A stretch of DNA of 64,000 nt from Cunninghamia lanceolata (GCA_027924645.1 BSBN01001225.1:14154001-14218000); one strand, 5' to 3'; counted from the first letter of the stretch, positions 44,640 to 55,637 are shown. A program made the numbers and translations. The notes: generated by a model from the sequence alone, not told the origin.

Positions 44640-45656
44640 ATAAATACCAGGTCTAGACATAGTGAAATTTTTGAAGAATTGCCTGTCAGAGGTTTTAGAC
44701 CTAAGACTGTAGACGTTCACCATACTCCAGAGTCTAGTACGTCCAGAGCTTCATCAGGACCTCCTCCTGTAACTCCTGTTGGTTTGCAAATACCTTCCGG
44801 TATACCCATGACACCTTCTGTTCAACCTCAGGGTATACCTTTAGTCCAACCTCAGCCAACTGCACCACCAGTTCAGCCCCCTCAGGTTGCAATGTCGTTC
44901 TTTGCAGCGGAATCACCATTGACCTTTAATGCGTATCATGAGTTACCAAAGTATCCAGACAAACTTTGTCCAAAATACCATCCTTATCAGGATGCAGATG
45001 ATCATATTAGGACGTTTAAAGAAGCTTGCTGCAGAGCCAGAATAGAGCATCAGGATGTGGTGTGTAGATTATTCCCTTTTTCCTTAGGGGAAGAAGCTTA
45101 TAATTGGTTCATCAGTCTTGGTCAATCTTCTGTAGGTTCGTGGGCTGTCTTAGAGAAGGCCTTTCTTGACAGATTCAAGGTCCCTATTGATCCATCCATG
45201 AATTACCACCTATTTGCCACAATCAAGAGATTTGAGCATGAACCTATTGCAAATTTCAATGCTAGGTTCCAGAAAATGTTGTCCAAGCTAGTTACCCCAT
45301 ATGTGGTGGCTGATGATGCTGCTAGAAGTATTTATTATTCAGCCCTGGATCCATTAACCGCCATGTTCATCAGGAGAACACATCCTGAGATCACCACATT
45401 GACAGGAGTTTTTCAAGAAGCTATCAAGGTAAATCAGCAGCTGATACCTGCTCCTACTCCAAATATAGTATTCCCTGCTTTGCCTGGCATTCAGTCACAA
45501 TATCCAGCACAGTATCATGCAGCTTATCCTTCGCAATATCCTGCACAATATCCAAATGGAGCAGTGATGCCCCCAGCAATCATGCCTGCACCTTTGCAAG
45601 TACCTCCATTGAGTATCATGCCTCCTCCTAATGGAAATGGCCAATTGCCACAATAG
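44640..45656 (+). CDS. Gag (capsid part) of the Tat-like element
   Basis: The frame is open from before 44640. Codons from 44643 read NTRSRHSEIFEELPVRG, the kind of start (MNTRS) seen in plant Gypsy gags, but the codon at 44640 is ATA, so the initiator may have been lost by one base; the next candidate is a TTG at 44679. A Pro/Gln-rich stretch (residues about 30-85) is followed by a retrotransposon gag domain (YPDKLCPKYHPYQDADDHIR, WAVLEKAFLDRF) and another Pro/Tyr/Gln-rich tail. Ends with TAG at 45654; the same frame continues into the next entry. Forms the particle shell in this family. Confidence 0.82.
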   Translation: MNTRSRHSEIFEELPVRGFRPKTVDVHHTPESSTSRASSGPPPVTPVGLQIPSGIPMTPSVQPQGIPLVQPQPTAPPVQPPQVAMSFFAAESPLTFNAYHELPKYPDKLCPKYHPYQDADDHIRTFKEACCRARIEHQDVVCRLFPFSLGEEAYNWFISLGQSSVGSWAVLEKAFLDRFKVPIDPSMNYHLFATIKRFEHEPIANFNARFQKMLSKLVTPYVVADDAARSIYYSALDPLTAMFIRRTHPEITTLTGVFQEAIKVNQQLIPAPTPNIVFPALPGIQSQYPAQYHAAYPSQYPAQYPNGAVMPPAIMPAPLQVPPLSIMPPPNGNGQLPQ

Positions 45657-45743
45657 CCTGCACATACTCAGACACCTCAGGGTACAGACCTATCCCACAA
45701 TAACCATGGATCTTCCTTTTTCCAGCCTCAGACTGAAAATGTA

Positions 45744-48700
45744 GTGGCCAAAGCTCAAGAGGAGAAAGAGGAAATCAAAGAAATTGCTGCTCAGTTGAGA
45801 AAACTCACCACAGAAGTAACACACTTGAGAAATCAAGGGTTTTATTCACAGTCAGGTCAGAATAGGAGTTATTCCAATGACAGACCAAATTACCCGGACA
45901 GAGGATACAACAATAACTTCAACAGTAGTGCTGCAAACAACAATAATCCTCCTAGGCAGCCCAGAGTGTGGAACTCCAGGCCAAATAATGGTTCATTACC
46001 ATCCCCCCTAGACAATCAGCCTCCTGGTGAAGCCAAACAGACTACTAGAGTCAATCTTGCTGAGGCAGCCCTTACCAATTGGTGCAGGATTCACAACACC
46101 AATGCACATGCAGAATTAGATTGTCCACAATTTAGGATTGCTGCCAGCATCTTTCAGACTGAAGTGTCTAATACTTCTGGAAATCCACCTCAGGCAGAAG
46201 GAAATGAAATAGTTCCTTGTGGATATGACTCAGCTTTTGTGCTGGAAACATACACTAATCAGCCTCATCAGGAATATAATCAGACCTGTGAAGAATCTGC
46301 CTTAACCTTTGAAGCAAACTATGTCTTCCCTTTTGAGGATGAAAATGAACCTACAAGAGAGCATGAGGAAGTACATGCATACCAGCAGCAATACCCTGGT
46401 AAGCATAGTTATAACCTGAGGAGTAATGCCAACAGACCTGCCGGTCCATTGACATCATCTCTACCTCCAAACAACTTCAACACACCTCCTGACCCTAAGG
46501 CTAGCAATAACCCTGGGTTCCCTAAGGTGAATGCTCAGTACTTGTCTCCTCAAAACACAGTAACAAAAGTCGCAGGTACACCTCATGAGTCTGACAGGTT
46601 AGTCAGCTATTTGGCTGATGAAATGAAGAAAATCAAGATCAGCCTGTCCCTATCTGAGTTACTGAAAACCCCTGCCATAAAAAGGGCATTCATGAAGTCG
46701 CTGGATGATCCTGCTTCTAAAGAGGATAATCACCTTTCGAGTCAATCCCTTAGCAGAGACCATACTACTAAAGATAATACTGTCAAGCCCAAAGTGTCAG
46801 CCACGGTCCAAGCTACTGAAACCTCTCACATGACCTTGTACAGAGACAAAACTGAATCACCTCCGTTTCTCCTCACCATAAGAATGTTCAGTAAGAATTT
46901 GCACAACTGTTTAGTTGATTCAGGAGCCTCAACTAATGTTATGCCTTTGTCAATATGCAACGCATTAGGACTGCATCCTGCTAAATCCTTAAAGAAGGTC
47001 ACTCAACTGGACAAGACAGAAGTAAGTGTCGTAGGAGAACTCACTCACATTCACATGCAGCTAGCGTCTGATCCTAGGATCCAGTATTACATTGACATTC
47101 AGGTAGTTGACATACCTGATACATACGGGATGTTGCTTAGCCGGGACTGGTCTAAAACGCTTAACGGATACATGTCCACAGACTTCAGTCACATGTGGTT
47201 GCCATGGAAAGGTATACCTAATCAGATCAGGATTGATGCTGAGCCTAGGATGAAACATATGATCACGGAATATAACAGAACAAATGAGATCATGTATGTA
47301 AACGTCGAACCTGGAGTTTATCACATCAGGCCGCAAACTGTCCAAATAGAAGAGGTCCTGATGCTTGATGTTCATCATCATCATGATGATGATTATCATG
47401 AGGATTTGCCAGTTGTCGAGCTTAATAGTGATCCTGATAATGACAACGAAATAGATCACTTCAGGGATTTTCAGATGCATTTATCTACTCAGATAAAACA
47501 TTGTCAATTATTAAATATACCTGCTAATGATATTTTGATTGACGGATGGTGCAGATTGCATGGAGAAGCACACTCGGAAAAGACTTGCGAACCATGCTTA
47601 GACATGATCATGCTGGAGCAGACGTATAGTGAAGCATCATCATCATATTCTGAGGTGAGTGCTACATCTGATGATGATGATGATACTAATTTTTATTTGT
47701 CTTCTGCAGGAACAGAAGAGTCGACGGATCCTGATGAGGATCATATCCGAAAAACAGAGGAGATCCTGGTGTCCAATCAGACGAATGATGCGAGAAAGGA
47801 AAAGATCACTCCTGGTAGTGATTGCTTCATGGAACCAGATTATGAGTTGTCTGATGAGGACAAAGGCAGTGACCTGACGAAGTTCGAAGAATTTCTGGTC
47901 AAAGAAATAAAAAAAATGACACAACAGTGTAGATCTCCCCAGGAAGTTTTAATCAAAAGTTGGTGTAGGCTACATGAAGCGCCTCACTCAGAAACAACTT
48001 GCTCACTGTGCTTACACATTTTGAAGAAGCATGCAGCTGTATGTGCTGAGCATCATCCTCCTGCTAGGATGGAAGAAAAAATAGAAAAGCCGTCAGGCTC
48101 ATCAGATAAAGGAAAGAAGAAGCTTGAAGATGACACACCTAAGTTAAGGTGGATATCAGGCGGAGCAGCAGCCAGAGCTGCAAAGAAAAAGGAAAGCTCA
48201 AGCAAATGTCCTACTGAAGATATGCCTTGGATCCTGAGGTTTGATGGATCCAAATCCAAGCAAGGTTCTGGAGTAGGGATTGACCTTATTGATCCATCAG
48301 GAAAATCCCATTTAGCAGCTTACAGACTACAATTCCCCTGCACCAATAATGTCACAGAGTATGAAGCTCTGATTCATGGACTGTTGTTTGCCCATAAGAA
48401 GAAGGTGAAGATCCTGCATGTCTTTGGAGATTCAGAACTAGTTGTGAGACAAGTAAGGGGAATTTACTCTTGTAACTACAGAAAGCTGTCAAATTACAGA
48501 CATCGTGTGTGGGACCTGATTGAAGACTTTGATGCCTTCAACATCGTTCACGTGCCAAGAGAACAGAACCAAAGGGCAGATGCACTTGCTCAGGCCGCCA
48601 GTACACTGGAACCACTGTCCATATCTGGTCTGAAGAGATTTTCAGTAGAATTGGTGTCAGTACCTTCGGTACCTGACAATGTGACTAATCTCCAAGTGTT

Positions 48701-51683
48701 TGATGATGATCAGCACATCCTGGACTTCATATCAAACAGAGATGTATTTGAAGCTCAGATCATAGATGAAAATGGTATGGAGGATCATGTCTGGGAAGAA
48801 GATGAGATATTAGAGTTGCCTAGCAACACAATTCCCAAAGGTATGATTGAATTAGAAAGAGCCTTTGATCTGGATAATATGCTCAAACATAAGGATCTGC
48901 CTAAGGCAGATGGAGGTCAATATTCACAGGTGAATATTGGACAGGCTGATGACAAGAGGAATGTCTTGTTGGGTAAGGTTTGTACACCTGAAGAGTTAGA
49001 AGGAATAACTCGGGCCCTTAAGGATTATATACATGTAATTGCATGGACTTATGACGAGTTGAAGACGTATGACACTTCTGTCATAACTCATACTATACCT
49101 CTCAAGCCAGATGCAAAACCTTTCAGACAGAAGCAGAGGCCAGTCAATGCTCTGCTTGAGCCCATCATCCTTGAAGAGGTCAAGAAATTGTTAAATGCCC
49201 GGATAATATTTCCTGTAAGGCACTCCACTTGGGTGGCAAATTTGGTACCAGTCAGGAAGAAGAATGGAGACATCAGATTGTGTGTGGATTTCAGGAACCT
49301 GAACAGAGCATCAGAAAAGGATAATTATCCTTTGCCCTCTTTGGATGAAGTTCTGCAGATGGTAAATGGAGCCAAGATGATGTCCTTCTTGGATGGGTTT
49401 TCAGGGTACAACCAAGTGATGGTGGACAAAATTGACAGATTAAAAACTGCCTTCACCACGAAATGGGGGATATTCGCATATAGACGTATGCCGTTTGGAC
49501 TGATAAATGCTGGAGCTACATTCCAGCGAGCAATGGACATAGCCTTCAGAGGCTTAATAGGAAAATGTATAGTCATCTACATGGATGACCGGACAGTGTT
49601 CTCCAAAGAAAGAGGAGATCATGTTGCTGACCTCAGAAATGTACTGAAGAAATGTGAAGAATATGGAATATCTTTGAATCCCAAGAAGTGCATATTCGGG
49701 GTCACAACAGGAAAGTTACTAGGCCACCTGATCACAGAGGATGGGATTATCATTGATCCTAACAGGGTGGAATCTATTATGAAATTACCACTTCCAGGAA
49801 GCAAAAAGGAGCTTAAATCTTATTTTGGTAAGATAAATTTCGTGAGGAAGTTCATCACTAGCTTTGCTGAGATTGTCAGACCACTGAATGCCATGTTGAA
49901 AAAAGATGCACAAATTGACTGGACACCAGAAGCCAGAGCTGCTTTTGAAGATATAAAGAAGGCCATTTCAGATGCTCCTGTCCTCATTAGTCCAGATTAT
50001 ACGAATGATTTCTACATCTACTCATTTGCTTCAGAACATACTTCTGCAGCAGTGTTAACTCAAAGAAATGAAGATAAAGAAGAGAAACCAATTGCCTTCA
50101 TGAGCTGTCCTTTCAGGGATGCTGAGTTGAGATATGTAGATGTTGAAAGACAGGCACTTGCATTAGTCAGAGCAGTTAAAAAGTTCAGACATTATATACT
50201 GAGAAGCAAAGTGATTGCTGTGGTACCAGATGCAGCAGTAAAGATGCTGCTTATGCAGAGTGAACCTGGTGAAAAAAGGGCCAAATGGATTACGGTACTA
50301 CAAGAATATGACATGGAGATCACACCCATGAAGCTAGTACGAGGACAGGCTCTGAGCCAGATGATATCTGAAACTGATCCAAACATCATCAGTCAGCAGT
50401 ATGTAATCGATGAGAAAGACAATAAAGAATGGTATTCAGACATCAGGCACATCCTGATCACTGGAAGATGTCCTTCGAGGATGCAAGCCTCACAGAGAAG
50501 AGCTTTAAAGATAAGATCCCAGAAATATATGATGAAGGGAGGAGCCCTGTTTAAAAAGAATTATGAAGAGATATACCTGAGATGCTTAGAGAAACCAGAA
50601 GCCAATAAAGTCTTGACAGAGTTACATGACAAGTTTGGAACTGCCCACGGATCAGCGTTGGCCACCACACATGCAATCCTCAGAGCAGGATATTACTGGC
50701 CTACAATTTTTAAAGACACAGCTGATCATGTTAAATGTTGTCATGTTTGCCAGGTTGCTGCCAACAGGGAAAAATATGCTACACAACCGTTGCAGCCAGT
50801 GATGGAGGAGCGCCCATTTGCACAGTGGGGCATGGATTTCATAGGACCAATCAATCCTCCGTCTTCTTCAGGCCAGAGGTATGTCCTAACAATTACTGAT
50901 TATTGTACCAGATGGACTGAGGCTATCAGCAGCAAAACTTGTACTGCTGATGATGTCATTAAATTTCTGGAAAGCAACATTGTCACCAGGTATGGGATTC
51001 CTTATGCATTGGTAAGTGATAATGGTTCTGCCTTCATTTCCACTAAATTGTCAAGTTGGGCTTTTGATCATGGGATTATACTTAAGTTCTCATCCAATTA
51101 CTATCCCCAGGGAAATGGATTAGCAGAATCCACCAATAAGAATTTACTGAGTATCATAAGAAAATTGATAGAGAAAAATCCCAGGGAATGGAACTCATTT
51201 CTGAAATATGCCTTATGGGTAGACAGAACTAGAATGAAAATTGCATTAGGAAACTCACCCTTCCAGCTAGTATATGGGGTAGATCCTATCCTCCCTGTAA
51301 ACTTGAAAATTCCTACTCTGCAGTTTGCCCAAGACTATCTAGGCATAGATAATAAACAGGAAGTCAGGTTGCTTCAGTTGATGCATCTGGAAGAAAAACG
51401 AAGCCAAGCGATTGACCAATTTGCAAAACATCAGGCTGTTGTCAAACGTTGGTTTGACAAGAGAGCCAGAGTTAAAGCTTTCAGGATATCAGATTTAGTC
51501 CTGATGTGGGATAAAGCCCATGAAAGGAAAGGTGATCATGGTAAGTTCGATAGACTATGGATAGGTCCCTTTCAGATTTCTGAAATTTTAGGAGACAGCA
51601 CTTATAGGCTTAAGAACCTGACAGGTGAGGATGTCCCGTTGCCAGTCAATGGACAATTCCTCAAACATTATTTCCAGGCCTGA
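45744..51683 (+). CDS. Polyprotein: PR, extra RNase H, RT, RNase H, integrase (Tat-like)
   Basis: 1979 codons; the frame is open from 45657, right after the gag TAG, so 45744 is only the first possible internal start. In order (residues): Cys/His motif at about 114; aspartic protease LVDSGASTNVMP with Asp 392; acidic His/Asp-rich linker with two more Cys/His motifs (Cys 603, 741); RNase H with full catalytic set Asp 834, Glu 872, Asp 896, Asp 946; RT with Asp 1217 and YMDD at 1279-1282; second RNase H (about 1420-1510) whose first Asp is Phe 1428; integrase HHCC zinc finger, DDE residues Asp 1698, Asp 1759, Glu 1795, and no chromodomain. It copies RNA to DNA and integrates it. It is intact by sequence; activity depends on how the gag TAG is passed. 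Confidence 0.92.
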   Translation: MAKAQEEKEEIKEIAAQLRKLTTEVTHLRNQGFYSQSGQNRSYSNDRPNYPDRGYNNNFNSSAANNNNPPRQPRVWNSRPNNGSLPSPLDNQPPGEAKQTTRVNLAEAALTNWCRIHNTNAHAELDCPQFRIAASIFQTEVSNTSGNPPQAEGNEIVPCGYDSAFVLETYTNQPHQEYNQTCEESALTFEANYVFPFEDENEPTREHEEVHAYQQQYPGKHSYNLRSNANRPAGPLTSSLPPNNFNTPPDPKASNNPGFPKVNAQYLSPQNTVTKVAGTPHESDRLVSYLADEMKKIKISLSLSELLKTPAIKRAFMKSLDDPASKEDNHLSSQSLSRDHTTKDNTVKPKVSATVQATETSHMTLYRDKTESPPFLLTIRMFSKNLHNCLVDSGASTNVMPLSICNALGLHPAKSLKKVTQLDKTEVSVVGELTHIHMQLASDPRIQYYIDIQVVDIPDTYGMLLSRDWSKTLNGYMSTDFSHMWLPWKGIPNQIRIDAEPRMKHMITEYNRTNEIMYVNVEPGVYHIRPQTVQIEEVLMLDVHHHHDDDYHEDLPVVELNSDPDNDNEIDHFRDFQMHLSTQIKHCQLLNIPANDILIDGWCRLHGEAHSEKTCEPCLDMIMLEQTYSEASSSYSEVSATSDDDDDTNFYLSSAGTEESTDPDEDHIRKTEEILVSNQTNDARKEKITPGSDCFMEPDYELSDEDKGSDLTKFEEFLVKEIKKMTQQCRSPQEVLIKSWCRLHEAPHSETTCSLCLHILKKHAAVCAEHHPPARMEEKIEKPSGSSDKGKKKLEDDTPKLRWISGGAAARAAKKKESSSKCPTEDMPWILRFDGSKSKQGSGVGIDLIDPSGKSHLAAYRLQFPCTNNVTEYEALIHGLLFAHKKKVKILHVFGDSELVVRQVRGIYSCNYRKLSNYRHRVWDLIEDFDAFNIVHVPREQNQRADALAQAASTLEPLSISGLKRFSVELVSVPSVPDNVTNLQVFDDDQHILDFISNRDVFEAQIIDENGMEDHVWEEDEILELPSNTIPKGMIELERAFDLDNMLKHKDLPKADGGQYSQVNIGQADDKRNVLLGKVCTPEELEGITRALKDYIHVIAWTYDELKTYDTSVITHTIPLKPDAKPFRQKQRPVNALLEPIILEEVKKLLNARIIFPVRHSTWVANLVPVRKKNGDIRLCVDFRNLNRASEKDNYPLPSLDEVLQMVNGAKMMSFLDGFSGYNQVMVDKIDRLKTAFTTKWGIFAYRRMPFGLINAGATFQRAMDIAFRGLIGKCIVIYMDDRTVFSKERGDHVADLRNVLKKCEEYGISLNPKKCIFGVTTGKLLGHLITEDGIIIDPNRVESIMKLPLPGSKKELKSYFGKINFVRKFITSFAEIVRPLNAMLKKDAQIDWTPEARAAFEDIKKAISDAPVLISPDYTNDFYIYSFASEHTSAAVLTQRNEDKEEKPIAFMSCPFRDAELRYVDVERQALALVRAVKKFRHYILRSKVIAVVPDAAVKMLLMQSEPGEKRAKWITVLQEYDMEITPMKLVRGQALSQMISETDPNIISQQYVIDEKDNKEWYSDIRHILITGRCPSRMQASQRRALKIRSQKYMMKGGALFKKNYEEIYLRCLEKPEANKVLTELHDKFGTAHGSALATTHAILRAGYYWPTIFKDTADHVKCCHVCQVAANREKYATQPLQPVMEERPFAQWGMDFIGPINPPSSSGQRYVLTITDYCTRWTEAISSKTCTADDVIKFLESNIVTRYGIPYALVSDNGSAFISTKLSSWAFDHGIILKFSSNYYPQGNGLAESTNKNLLSIIRKLIEKNPREWNSFLKYALWVDRTRMKIALGNSPFQLVYGVDPILPVNLKIPTLQFAQDYLGIDNKQEVRLLQLMHLEEKRSQAIDQFAKHQAVVKRWFDKRARVKAFRISDLVLMWDKAHERKGDHGKFDRLWIGPFQISEILGDSTYRLKNLTGEDVPLPVNGQFLKHYFQA

Positions 51684-52521
51684 GTAACTTCATGACAGTC
51701 TTGTGTATCATATTGTATATTTGTATAGTTGTTTGTACAGTTTGCTTGTTGTTGTTGTTGTTTGTTGGTTGGGACCTTGTTCTGGTAAGTCAGGATGATG
51801 CACTTCATCACCTAAGAAAATAACTAAATTGTTAGGATTCAAGTGATGAGATCAGATTTAGATATAGATTGTAATTCATTCTGATAAATACTCATGATCA
51901 GGTTTATGATGTCTTTTCATCAGGGTACTTTTTCTTGTCCAAAGTGAATCAAACACAATGAAACACCTAACAGCCTTGGGTTTGCTGAAGATATGAGTAT
52001 AGGTGTTAAGTGAAAAATCTAAAGGGACTCCCTTGCTACCAATACAATCTCCAACCTAAAGCTGCAAGTGACTACACCTTGTACAAATGAGCAGACATGA
52101 TGATATCAAATTTAAATTTTTAAAGGAAAATCAGAAACGAAATAAAATTAGGCCATCTAAGTAACTCTACCGGGGCTATGGACGCCTGCTGGCAGTGGGG
52201 CTCTACTTAGGGAGATTGTATAGATAACCTTGCCGGGGTTATAGACACCTGCTGGCAGCAAGGCTCTATCCAGGTTGGCTATGAGGGATGATCTCCAACT
52301 ATGTAGTTTAACACCAGTTACTTATGTTTTCAACTTACTTTCAAGATGAGGATAATTAATCATCTGCACACACATGATCCTTTGTTAGCTTTATCACCAT
52401 AATGAAATTTTATCATTCAAAGATCATGATGATTTTACTTAGACAGAATTAGAACACTATAGATGAATATGATCATATCACTTGAATTATTTGAATTTTG
52501 TTGTTTTCTTTGGTGGCAAGT
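51684..52521 (+). other. 3' untranslated region of the Tat-like element
   Basis: Non-coding. Two copies of a 46-bp unit (CCGGGG and CTGCTGGCAG are shared) start at 52162 and 52225. The sequence before the 3' LTR (TTTGGTGGCAAGT) is a weak polypurine tract. Nothing else seen. Confidence 0.6.
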
Positions 52522-55500
52522 TGTTGTGTGGTTACACAACACGCCCCATTTTGACTTGGCAAAACAGGGACCCAACTTTTGTTTTGGCTTGTGTTGTCTG
52601 TTTCTGGCGGTTTGGTAAAAATAAGTCAGGTGCATCATCATCATGAAGGTCAGGATGAGGTAGGTCGTCATCATGAGGTTAGTTTGTCAAAGTTCATATT
52701 TTGTTTCTATGACTTCATGGTTAGAAAGAGCTTGAAATTTCATGCAGGTTTGCCTTTTGCATCACTTGAAAATTCGTCCATATGAGGGAGTTGTGAGCAG
52801 TCAAAGTTTTGGTCAAACCTGATAATTGCTGTATGAACATCATCATCATGATATTTGAAAAGCCCCCCCGGTAATATCCTGAGGTCGAAACATCCGGACG
52901 TCAAGTTTAAGTCGTAATAATCCTTTCCCGTCAGGCGGTCTTTTGTATCGCCAGAGGTCATCATCATGATCTTACTCTATCACCTGATAAAAATCATGCA
53001 GTCCCGAAACATCCGGACGTCAATCTTAAGTGCTAGTGTGTTTTACCCATCGAGTAACCTTGGAAACATTGCGAGCATCATGATATTCCAACATCACCTG
53101 ATATTATAATATCATGCTGATATTATAATATCACCTTACTTAGAGAAATCTGCCATCTGCATAATTTGCGCGCGCACGACAGTCTTGGTGATCAACGTCA
53201 TCATGATATTTCAGGACCCGACATTTCCTAATATCCTCCTGACCTCCTTTTGCGTGATCATGATGATCACCTTATCTTTCGAAGCGGAGGGTGATTTTCG
53301 TTTCTTAAGTCGTGTTGAACAAGATCATCATGATCTTGTTCGTCTCTCCCAACAGTTCGTAATATCATCCTGCCGACGAGTATAACCTTTTGCAAATATG
53401 ATGATGACGATGACGTCACCATCACCTTTGTCCTTCGGCAGGATATTTTCCAAGGCGTGATCCATTTCGCCAATATGATGATGACGATGACGTCATGTTC
53501 GAATATTAACACAAGGCCGGGATGTCCTGATGACGTCATCGGGACTTTCAGCAGGATCATATTTTAGGTCGCCTAGTACGAATATGATGATGCTGATGAT
53601 CATCATCCTGATCTTTTTGAGAGGATCACCTTGGCCGCGAAAAGGGGCCATTTTGTGTGCACCACCTGATCATCTTCCTTAGAGGTGACCCGGTATTCCA
53701 TTTACCTCCTGATCTTAGCGAAGCATGACGATGACATCATCCCTTTGCATTTTAACCAAGCCTGATGATGACGATGACGTCATCATGATTTTCCTCAGCG
53801 GCAGGATCATTTTCCAAGTCCTCCTGTTGGTCATCATCATGATTTTCGGTGTAGGTATAACTGTTGCCGTCGGCCAAGTCTAATATTGTCAACCTGATCA
53901 TGTGTGGTCGCACTGATGCGAACATGATGATGATGACCCGAAACATTCGAACGGAGCATGCAAAGCCAGGTATGAAGTAATTTGTTAAGGGTAGTTATTT
54001 CCTTGTATATTTTGACATACCTGATCATATTTGAACCCGATATACAAGAAAATGGGCAAAAACATGAAGCGATAGAAATTTGAAAGCCCGACTGCCTGAT
54101 TTTTGGTCAACGAGGGTTGACCTGGTTGTTTTTTATGCTGTTTATGCGTTTAGTGCATATTTTTCACAGGTAAAGCCTGATTGCCTGTAGCTGCACATGG
54201 GGAGGTATGTTTGATAAAATGTTTACTTCATGTTGTTTATCCACATGATGATGAACTTAATGTTTGTCTGTTTACTTGCAGAAGGTCATGATGCTGCTGA
54301 AGCTGAACATTGAGATCATGATGCTGCTGAAGCTGAACATTGAGATCATGATGCTGCTGAAGCTGAACATTGAAGTCATGATGCTGCTGAGGCTGAGCGT
54401 TGAAATCATGTGATGCTGCTGAAGCTGATAATTACAAAGTTACGCATGGAGTCAACATGGGCCAGACATGAGGAGGATATTGTCAAATATGCTGTTCGCC
54501 AGCTGGAGACTGAATCAAGTTGAAGATGCTGGAATATTCTGTGCCAGCTGTGCATTTGCCAACTGACGAAGCATGTGCTTTTCATCTGGACCGTTGTTTG
54601 TTAATGAAAGGATCCTGATCCTTGGATCATTATAACCGTTTTCTGGCAGTTGCTCTATATAAGAGACAGAGCTTGTTTTTTTTAAAGGGGGGATATACAT
54701 TAGAATACACAGACGCATCTGGCGCAAAAAGGTCAATTACTGTAGAATCAATTAGGAGATCGGATTACTGAGACTAATGAGGATAGAATTGTTGAAATGC
54801 CAAGGTTCTTTCTTCAGATCACTGTAAATGTACCTGTTCTTGAGCATACTGAATGAAGATGAAGTTCCAGATTACATCTTAATTGTAAATTTTACGTAAT
54901 CTTCTGTTGATTTCTGGATATGTACTGGTGAATGCTGTGTTCAACTGGAAGCGCTTTCATTTCATTACATGTTGTTGTCAACTTTCCTTTGAAGCTTTGC
55001 ACTAGATCATGCGGATTTGTGGAATGTCCTGGTGAAGTATGATTTCTAGTTTTCCTTCTTTTCATCGCAAGTATGGGAGCTTGTATGTGAATCAGTGATC
55101 TAAGTCCAGTAATTTTGGGAATCTCACTCTCTACCCCTTTTCCTTTTTCAATTTCATTAATTCATCACCATAACTGCAAATCATGATAAATAACAAGCAG
55201 AAACAGTGAAATATGCTGAAATCTCGTAGATAACTGAAGATCCTTAGCATATTTGGTTAAATGCATGTAGTATTGAAAATATCATGCAAAGAATCATAAA
55301 TAATGGTAGAAATCATGCAAATATCAGCCTGTATGCACATTATTTGACTAAATTTACAGTGCAGAGGTAGAATTGTTGGAGACTTATGCAGAGCGAACAT
55401 CCAGAGCAGGATATTTGAAGATGATGATGATGAACAGTGCAGAAACATGTAAGGCCCCTGAATGGAAAACAGCAACACACATCAACCACTGAGTAACGTC

Positions 55501-55632
55501 AGTAGATTAAGACCTAATCAACGAAGACTTGGGATCATGAATTCTTTGAATTCATCGTATCTTTCAAGATGAGTAAAGGTTGTTGTGTAACTTTTATTCT
55601 ATGTTTGCGAATGACTAACATCATGACCAACA
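52522..55632 (+). repeat. 3' LTR of the Tat-like element
   Basis: Partner of 41056-44166. Perfect TGACGTCA at 53411, 53488, 53531 and 53775; 30-bp repeat at 54287-54436; TATA at 54656-54663. Followed by the target repeat TTATC. Confidence 0.92.
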
Positions 55633-55637
55633 TTATC

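Larger units (their letters stand above)
41056..55632 (+). mobile_element. Near-intact Tat/Ogre-related Ty3/Gypsy element
   Basis: LTRs 41056-44166 and 52522-55632 (3111 bp each, offset 11466), target repeat TTATC at 41051-41055 and 55633-55637, empty site in copy B near 13494. Gag and pol are in one frame with a single TAG between them. About 22 differences between LTRs (0.7%) by eye. Integrase without chromodomain, an additional RNase H and long LTRs argue for the Tat/Ogre side of Ty3/Gypsy. It is the only element here with an almost complete set of proteins. Confidence 0.92.

Noticed and set aside
47061..47480. Minus-strand 139-codon ORF within the Tat-like polyprotein
   Set aside because: Shadow of the long sense frame; isoleucine/methionine runs come from ATC/ATG repeats.
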